Below, piece after piece: positions 28,701 through 33,829 of a DNA stretch of 33,829 bases. The first letter of the stretch is position 1; each line of letters opens with the position of its first letter. The position numbers and the translations under genes were made by a program. Origin of the DNA: a bacterium (lineage in GTDB: Bacteria; CSSED10-310; JAJRTK01); assembly GCA_024278345.1 (NCBI GenBank), contig JAJRTK010000137.1, forward strand, positions 1 through 33,829. Direction: 5' to 3'. A model generated the notes under the pieces. It had not been told where the DNA came from, did no database searches, and worked only from the letters and a program-made list of their open reading frames with translations.

Positions 28701-29056
28701 GCGTGATCAGCCTCGCGGGAGTTGTCGTCAACAATGCCATCGTGCTCTTGGACTACATTCTCAAGCTGATGGAGCGGGGCATGGAGCTCAGGGATGCCAT
28801 CGTCGCCGCTGGCGCCACCCGCTTGCGGCCAGTCTTGCTCACCGCCATCACGACGATCCTTGGGCTCATTCCCATGGTCACGGGCGTCAGCTTCGATTTC
28901 GCCACCTTCCAAATCCAATGGGTCAGCGAATCCAGCCAGTGGTGGAGTTCCATGGCGGTGGCGGTCATTTTCGGGCTGGGCTTGGCCACCCTGCTCACAC
29001 TCTTTGTCGTGCCCGTCCTCTTTTCACTCAGCCAGGCGGTACGTCGGGCGAAGTAA
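25778..29056 (+). CDS. RND efflux permease (AcrB/HAE-type)
   Basis: 1092 aa, PDITIPNVFITTSYRGASPEDIEKGITIPIEDEIQGLSGVKEI, LALGMLVDNAVVIIENIYR; ATGA overlap with the adaptor. Confidence 0.93.
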   Translation: MNIYGLAVRNRTTVLFLTLLIVIGGLYSYFTLPLEAAPDITIPNVFITTSYRGASPEDIEKGITIPIEDEIQGLSGVKEITSVSSEGQSSINVEFVTGTDIDQVLTKVKDRVDRAKQDLPNDLEDDPFVQELNISEMPILVLILSGDCGLRQLTELADDLADELETIPGVLEVGVSGKVVREIQIQLWPDRLAMYGISFQALQSAVAGANKNTSAGFFRTTEGRYQLRIPGEIQTVEELEGLVVAMRSGSPVYLRDVARIVDGLKDRRSISRTNGRDSINLAIKKRVGENIVRIVDAVDEVVDKLKPAWPPGTKVYRLMDQAKNIRSMLSDLQNNILSGLILVVIVVSLVMGFRNGILVSLSIPLSMLLSFMVLKALGITLNMVVLFSLTLALGMLVDNAVVIIENIYRFMQQGVPAEEAAIAATSEVGLPIIGSALTTIGAFVPLLAWTGIMGGFMVFLPKTVIITLASCLFVALIINPASAAIFMKVHYQGPPRSAADITSGGEHPMLSGGGWLIRGYRRVLRFALQFRLAVVATALLVTLLLGMLWFWAVGLRTPLEFFPAVDPDAVYVNITPPVGADLDYSDALVRRIAMHLYDPRVGTPQEAGNPVTYGEAIQLKSHRYSTSGKTYQSPLYLPDVEYAYEKAGAGSGLASFFGGNSATQIGLQFVDLADRERSSSMTMNMVQERLRDIAGAKILVEAQKEGPPTGAPISIEIRGHDFPVLGALAKKVRELVRRVPYTRNVRHDFEEGTPTIRVIVNRKRAGLFGLTVGDVGYVLKAAFNGINISTYREGEDEHDIVARLVDEDRRAIDTLRQLMIPTPQGRLVPLTTLCDIQYVGGVGRITRVDRRRVVTVKADVDTTKTTGVTARLMAEQLLRTTFQTMGEGEQSGGLLPPGYSYQFTGEQQEQQKSQDFLSWAMGVALLIILFVLVAQFNSVLYPLIILSAVFLSLSGVFLGLAAYRMPFGVIMTGVGVISLAGVVVNNAIVLLDYILKLMERGMELRDAIVAAGATRLRPVLLTAITTILGLIPMVTGVSFDFATFQIQWVSESSQWWSSMAVAVIFGLGLATLLTLFVVPVLFSLSQAVRRAK

Positions 29057-29115
29057 AGAGAACTCCGGCGGACAGGCAGATTGCCAAGAGTCGCTCGACT
29101 CAAGGAGAGGCACCC

Positions 29116-29580
29116 ATGGCGAAAGAAATCGAACGAAAGTTCTTAGTGCTGGGGGACGCTTGGAAGGATCTCGGCGATGCCATTTTTTACCGGCAGGGCT
29201 ACCTTTTGGCGGGGAAAGGGACCACCGTCCGTGTCAGAACCATCGGGGCCAAGGCCTATCTCACAATCAAGGGACCCAGCGTGGGACTGTCCAGGCTCGA
29301 GTTCGAGTACAAGATCCCCCAGGCCGATGCCCTGGAGATGCTCCATAAACTTTGCGACAAGCCGCTGATCGAAAAATCCCGCACCACGATCCAGGTTGAA
29401 GGCATGGCCTGGGAAATCGACGAGTTCTACGGTGCCAACGTGGGACTGGTGCTTGCGGAAATCGAACTTGAAAGTGAGGGGCAGCAGTTTACAAAGCCTC
29501 CCTGGATTGGCAGGGAGGTGTCTGACGATTCCCGCTATTTTAACGCCAATTTAGCTCGCCGACCGTACACTCAATGGTGA
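29116..29580 (+). CDS. CYTH domain protein
   Basis: MAKEIERKFLV (ExExK), TVRVRTIGAKAYLTIKG, LEFEYKIP, EIDEFYGANVGLVLAEIEL. Confidence 0.92.
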   Translation: MAKEIERKFLVLGDAWKDLGDAIFYRQGYLLAGKGTTVRVRTIGAKAYLTIKGPSVGLSRLEFEYKIPQADALEMLHKLCDKPLIEKSRTTIQVEGMAWEIDEFYGANVGLVLAEIELESEGQQFTKPPWIGREVSDDSRYFNANLARRPYTQW

Positions 29581-29704
29581 TCCTCGGGCTTGCCTGGGGA
29601 GCGCCGCGCCTTTTGGGTTGCGCTCCGCGCAGGGCAGTCCGCCGAGCTTGCCAGTGTTCCTTACGTTCTGCTCCCCCGTCGGGTTGGCGCCGTGGAAGTC
29701 GCCG

Positions 29705-30109
29705 TCATGCGAGGCGTGCCTTGATGGCTCGAAGAATGTCGAAGCGAGTGATGGCCCCGATGAGCTCTCCATTTCTGACTACCGGGAAACGGCGGAAGGG
29801 CACACTGAGGAACTTGCCCGCTGCGTAGTAGATATCCACATCAGGATCGATGGTCTTGACGCCAGAAGTCATAAAATCGGAGGCCGTTCCCTTGGGCACG
29901 TCATAATCCGTGGAGGATCCGTGGGTGAGGAGTTTTAGGCAATCTGACTCGGTGATGATACCTACGAGTTTCCCATCTTTGTCCGTCACCGGAGCGCCAG
30001 TGACTCGCTTTTCCAGGAGGAAGCTCACGACATCCATGATGTCCATCTCCGGCGTCACGGCATCAACGTGAGAGTCCATGAACTCGCTGACTTTTGGAAG
30101 CTTGTGCAT
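29705..30109 (-). CDS. CBS-pair domain protein
   Basis: 134 aa from ATG 30109: MDSHVDAVTPEMDIMDVVSFLLEKRVTGAPVTDKDGKLVGIITESDCL ... RFPVVRNGELIGAITRFDILRAI. Confidence 0.9.
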   Translation of the reverse strand: MHKLPKVSEFMDSHVDAVTPEMDIMDVVSFLLEKRVTGAPVTDKDGKLVGIITESDCLKLLTHGSSTDYDVPKGTASDFMTSGVKTIDPDVDIYYAAGKFLSVPFRRFPVVRNGELIGAITRFDILRAIKARLA

Positions 30110-30424
30110 CGCTTCTTCACCTTTCGTTGCTGGTTCTCTGCTGCAAGCGCCTGTAGGGTGATGGGCGCGGAAGAAAGTATTGTGCTTGGAAAGGTGGAAG
30201 AGGGCAACAGGAGAACGTTTTTTTGCAGGATCGTTGATCCGGAACCTCCCCAATGGACTTGTCGCGGTGGCCCATCCATCGTCCTCCGTGGTGTCGCCAT
30301 CGAATCCGATCCTCTCGTTTTCGGGTTTCTTGGCCGCGAGGTTGGCTTGGGTTTGGCCGGCGCCAGACTTTCCGGTACAGATGATCGTCGAGAGAGAGAA
30401 GGAGCGTTTGAGCAGGGGACAAAC

Positions 30425-30772
30425 ATGAAAAAAAATGATGAGCGGCGTCGGGATCCACGTCTGAAAAGGCTGAACATGGTCAGCCTTTCGCGGTGCAATG
30501 AAATGGGCGTTTGGCTTGACCAAGCCGTGGGCAGGACCCTGGATATTTCACAAAATGGGATTCTCTTGGAGCTCGATCATTATTTGGAGTCTGGTGCTCG
30601 GGTTCGCCTTGAGGTGGCTCTCGCCGAAGATGTGATCGCGCTTGGCGGAGTCGTTTGCCACGTGGAGGTGATTGAGGGGCTGGAGAGATACACTGTGGGG
30701 ATTGAATTCCAGGAGCTGACCCCGAAGGCTCGGGCAACTCTTGAGGACTACATCGGTTGGACCAGTCCCTGA
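30425..30772 (+). CDS. PilZ domain protein
   Basis: RRDPR (RxxxR) and LDISQNGILLE (DxSxxG) motifs, GIEFQELT; ATG at 30425. Confidence 0.85.
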   Translation: MKKNDERRRDPRLKRLNMVSLSRCNEMGVWLDQAVGRTLDISQNGILLELDHYLESGARVRLEVALAEDVIALGGVVCHVEVIEGLERYTVGIEFQELTPKARATLEDYIGWTSP

Positions 30773-30864
30773 GGGGGACAGTTCCGTTGCTTTCCGCGCC
30801 GTTTTTTTCCGGCGAGCTTTCAACGACTAGGCTGGTTGGCCCGGTCCCAACAACGAGTCGAATC

Positions 30865-31743
30865 ATGTTCAATTGTCACAAGAAGCTTGTGCTTGCCATT
30901 GCAATTCTCTTTCTTGGAGTGGGGTGCCAGCAGGAAAAGTCCGAATCATCCCAGCCATTCAAGGAAGGGCCCACCACTTCGATTCCCTCATCGCCTCTCC
31001 ACACTGCGGCTCCAGTTACCGCGCAATCCATTGGCGGGACCGTCGAGGAAACCATGAATTCAGGAGGCTACACCTACATGCTCCTAGATACGGGTTCGGA
31101 GAAAGTTTGGGCGGCGATTATCCAAGCGCCCGTGGAAGTAGGGCAGAAGGTGAACGTGATCAACGCTGCCATGATGGTGGGCTTTGAGAGCAAGACCCTG
31201 AATCGGAAGTTTGATCGGATCTACTTTGGAATGCTTCCTTCGCAAGGGGATCCCGGTGCGGCCCGGCCTTCCACACGACCCGCGACGAGTCAGAAACCGC
31301 CCCTGGGCTCCGAGGCGGTTGAACCGGAGGCGGCGGCGATGGCGTCGAGTCATTCTCCCGTGACCGCAAAAGAACCGCTTGAGGCTCCCATCGCCAAGGC
31401 CCCGGGAAAGCAAGGCCGGACCGTGGCGGAAGTCCACGCGCGGAAATCGCGTTTGGAACGGCGGCAAGTCACGGTGCGGGGGAAAGTGACGAAATATAAC
31501 GCGGGTATCATGGGGCGGAATTGGCTCCACTTGCAGGATGGGACTGGCAGCGCAAAAGGGGGGGACTTCGATCTTACGGTAACGACGATGCAAGAGGCCG
31601 CGGTGGGGCAGGTTGTGGAGATCACGGGCACCGTAGGGTTGGACAAAGATTTCGGCGCGGGTTATCGGTACCCGGTCATCGTGGAGGCGGCGGTGGTGAA
31701 ACCCGTGGCATCAGAGGAGGTCCCAGTGGCTTCGGAGCAGTAA
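30865..31743 (+). CDS. Lipoprotein with two OB-fold-like domains (NrfJ-like first domain)
   Basis: Lipobox MFNCHKKLVLAIAILFLGVGCQQ; IGGTVEETMNSGGYTYMLLDTGSEKVWAAI...KTLNRKFDRIYFGML resembles NrfJ-type OB folds; second half QVTVRGKVTKYNAGIMGRNWLHLQDGTG...VVEITGTV. Confidence 0.7.
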   Translation: MFNCHKKLVLAIAILFLGVGCQQEKSESSQPFKEGPTTSIPSSPLHTAAPVTAQSIGGTVEETMNSGGYTYMLLDTGSEKVWAAIIQAPVEVGQKVNVINAAMMVGFESKTLNRKFDRIYFGMLPSQGDPGAARPSTRPATSQKPPLGSEAVEPEAAAMASSHSPVTAKEPLEAPIAKAPGKQGRTVAEVHARKSRLERRQVTVRGKVTKYNAGIMGRNWLHLQDGTGSAKGGDFDLTVTTMQEAAVGQVVEITGTVGLDKDFGAGYRYPVIVEAAVVKPVASEEVPVASEQ

Positions 31744-32016
31744 TCCTGCCGCGAATCCGGTGTGCCTCGATGCGGTGTGCGGAATCATGCCCACGAGGCC
31801 CGCGCCTGAGCGGGAACCCGTACGGCCCTCTATGACCATTGGCGTGCTGAAAGCGGCGAAGCCTCTAGCGAATCAGGTCCCGTGCAACATACCGTCGCTC
31901 TCACAGGGCTTCCCATGTCGGAAACCCCGAGAAGCCGCTACCAATCTTGGCTTGATCATTGCCCACTACTGAAGGATGGCTTTTCTAGATCATTCTTCCA
32001 AGAATGTGGGCAATTC

Positions 32017-32712
32017 ATGAAGCTATATTTGACTGTCGGCAGCCTTTTTTTTTGGTCGGCCTTGGCTTTTGGCGACAGCGTTTTGGGGTCTCTCCATGAC
32101 TTGAGCACCACGGGCGTCGATCCCTACTCAGATCGGGTTTGCGTCTTTTGTCACACACCCCACGGTGCGAACCCGGATATCCAGGCCCCCTTGTGGAATC
32201 GAGCGGTAGATACCTCCGCCGCGTACCAGATGTACCAAAGCTCAACGATGGACACGTCCGTTCCGGCGGGTCCAATGGATGTTTCCCTCATCTGCCTCGG
32301 TTGCCACGATGGGGTCAGTGCCTACGTTGTCGTAGCCGGCTACTCCGTGAGCACAAAGCACGACCTTTTGAACGCGCCGGGGCCGGGAGGAACTCCCGAC
32401 ACCACTTCCTACCCAAACTGTCGCCGGTGTCACGGGCCGATTTACGGGGATCCACCCTTTCCCGTGCTGGGCAATGACCTGAGGAATGATCACCCCGTCT
32501 CCATGATTTATCCCACGGCGGCTCAAGATCCGGATTTCAACATTCCTCCCGATTTGACCAACGGTTGGGGAGGCACCGGGCAGGATGTCAAGCTCTATTC
32601 GGGGCGGGTGGAATGCTCCTCCTGCCACGATGTCCATGACCCCGCCATACCACCCTTCTTGAGGAAATCGAACGACGGGAGTGCTCTCTGCTTGACTTGC
32701 CACATCAAGTAG
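32017..32712 (+). CDS. Pentaheme c-type cytochrome, doubled-CXXCH type
   Basis: Signal peptide MKLYLTVGSLFFWSALAFG; heme motifs CVFCH, CLGCH, CRRCH, CSSCH, CLTCH; ATG at 32017. Confidence 0.9.
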   Translation: MKLYLTVGSLFFWSALAFGDSVLGSLHDLSTTGVDPYSDRVCVFCHTPHGANPDIQAPLWNRAVDTSAAYQMYQSSTMDTSVPAGPMDVSLICLGCHDGVSAYVVVAGYSVSTKHDLLNAPGPGGTPDTTSYPNCRRCHGPIYGDPPFPVLGNDLRNDHPVSMIYPTAAQDPDFNIPPDLTNGWGGTGQDVKLYSGRVECSSCHDVHDPAIPPFLRKSNDGSALCLTCHIK

Positions 32713-32747
32713 GCTTGCCGGTCCCCGGGCGGGGAGCGAAGGCTGTG

Positions 32748-33829
32748 CTATTGCTTGATTGGCTTGCCGATTGGCTTGGGAGGATCCGGCCAGCCGGGCC
32801 GATCCACACCTGGGCGGATACCCGGTGGCCGGAGGGGCACCATGTCCCCCATGCTTGTTGGCGCGGGGGGCAAGATTCCCAACGTGAGGCCGTACCCCAG
32901 AGGGTTATGATCGACGTCGTGGCAGATCAGGTAGCAGGCTCCGCTTCCCTGGCGAGGGGAGATGAAGGCCAGGCGCCCCGAGCTCGAGGGTTTTACTCCC
33001 GAGAGCTTTGTTTCTTCACCAAACCGGATCAACGCCCGGTTTCCGATGGATCCGTGAGGCGCGTGGCAGGTGGCGCAGGAGGTCTTGTCTTGGATGACAT
33101 GGCTTGAATGGAGGGGGAAAGGCGAGCTGCTGAAGATGGCCTTTCGGTTGTGGCACTCGTAGCAGAGGGTGTAGGTTTCGGGGGCTTCAGTGGCGCCGTC
33201 TGCCGTCTGGTAGTTCCAGCGGAGGATAGAGGCCACCGTGGAGCCGTGGGGACCCCTTGCGCCCCGCTTGGAGGCGTTTCCGTGGCAGTCGGTGCAGTTG
33301 ACCCGCCGGCCGGAGATCCGGCTCTTGACTGAGGGCGACAGCGTGCGGGCTGGAGCGTGGACCGGGTGAAACGAGGCGTTCTCCGGTGTGAGCAGCCGAC
33401 TGATGTCCCCAAGCGCATCCGCGGCGATCCCCTTTTTTCCGTGGCAGCTCTGACAGAGCTCGTATTCTTGTTGGGACGGGTCTCTTGGGGAAAGTCTGAC
33501 TTTCCCGTTTGGCTGACTCCGATTCTGCCCTCGGAGGGAGCGCCGATGAGGGGAATGGCAAGAGGTGCAGACCACCTCGTTGGATTTGCCAGAGACCACG
33601 GCTTTGCGGTTGAGGGGATGGAGGTAGGTTTGGCTGAGAGCTGTTTCCAAGAGCGGAGGACTGGCATCGCTGGCGATGTCGTTCGTCGCGATACGGCGGT
33701 TTCGGTCGGCTTCGTTTCCGTGGCAGGACAAGCAGACTTCGGCTTCGGATGTGGGCAACATGGGTGATTGGGACGTACCATGTCCCGCATGGCAGACGTT
33801 GCAGCCTCCGGTGGTGATTCTGGAATCAA
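32748..33829 (-). CDS. Multiheme c-type cytochrome, 5' end beyond window
   Basis: Motifs CNVCH (upstream of the track start, same open frame to the window edge), CLSCH, CTSCH, CQSCH, CTDCH, CYECH, CATCH plus CYLICH (CX3CH). No stop between 33761 and the window end in this frame. Confidence 0.88.
   Translation of the reverse strand, partial: DSRITTGGCNVCHAGHGTSQSPMLPTSEAEVCLSCHGNEADRNRRIATNDIASDASPPLLETALSQTYLHPLNRKAVVSGKSNEVVCTSCHSPHRRSLRGQNRSQPNGKVRLSPRDPSQQEYELCQSCHGKKGIAADALGDISRLLTPENASFHPVHAPARTLSPSVKSRISGRRVNCTDCHGNASKRGARGPHGSTVASILRWNYQTADGATEAPETYTLCYECHNRKAIFSSSPFPLHSSHVIQDKTSCATCHAPHGSIGNRALIRFGEETKLSGVKPSSSGRLAFISPRQGSGACYLICHDVDHNPLGYGLTLGILPPAPTSMGDMVPLRPPGIRPGVDRPGWPDPPKPIGKPIKQ

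Noticed and set aside
29598-29626. Hairpin GGAGCGC/GCGCTCC after the CYTH gene
   Set aside because: No T-run follows; not a convincing intrinsic terminator.
31820-31930. Possible GEMM/cGAMP-type riboswitch upstream of the pentaheme cytochrome (GCGAAGCC segment)
   Set aside because: Conserved GEMM core residues and tetraloop/receptor could not be matched by eye; a covariance-model scan would be needed.

Overview
GC-rich bacterial chromosomal window of unknown taxon, densely coding. In order it contains: a giant kinase-like/AAA/TPR/GAF/PAS/histidine-kinase hybrid (-); a GH113-like TIM-barrel protein and a GST (-); a TonB-dependent receptor, an orphan P-loop ATPase and an arrestin-like membrane protein (+); an ORF broken by an in-frame TGA (+); queE, queC, minE, minD, minC and an SDR (all -); a short repeat-rich, AT-richer island; an MMPL/RND transporter, a HAD-IG 5'-nucleotidase, an acidic lipoprotein (-) and a Uma2-family protein; an RND adaptor and permease pair plus a CYTH protein; and a CBS (-)/PilZ/OB-fold lipoprotein/multiheme cytochrome c region, with a second multiheme cytochrome (-) running off the right edge. 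The best-supported structural signals are: (1) a 154-bp MITE-like element with perfect 11-bp TIRs and a perfect 8-bp target duplication, with a second copy cut by the left window edge; (2) loss of the catalytic motifs in the N-terminal kinase-like domain of the hybrid histidine kinase; (3) an in-frame TGA splitting an otherwise continuous ORF. No CRISPR array, rRNA or tRNA was found. All family assignments come from reading motifs; no database search was run.
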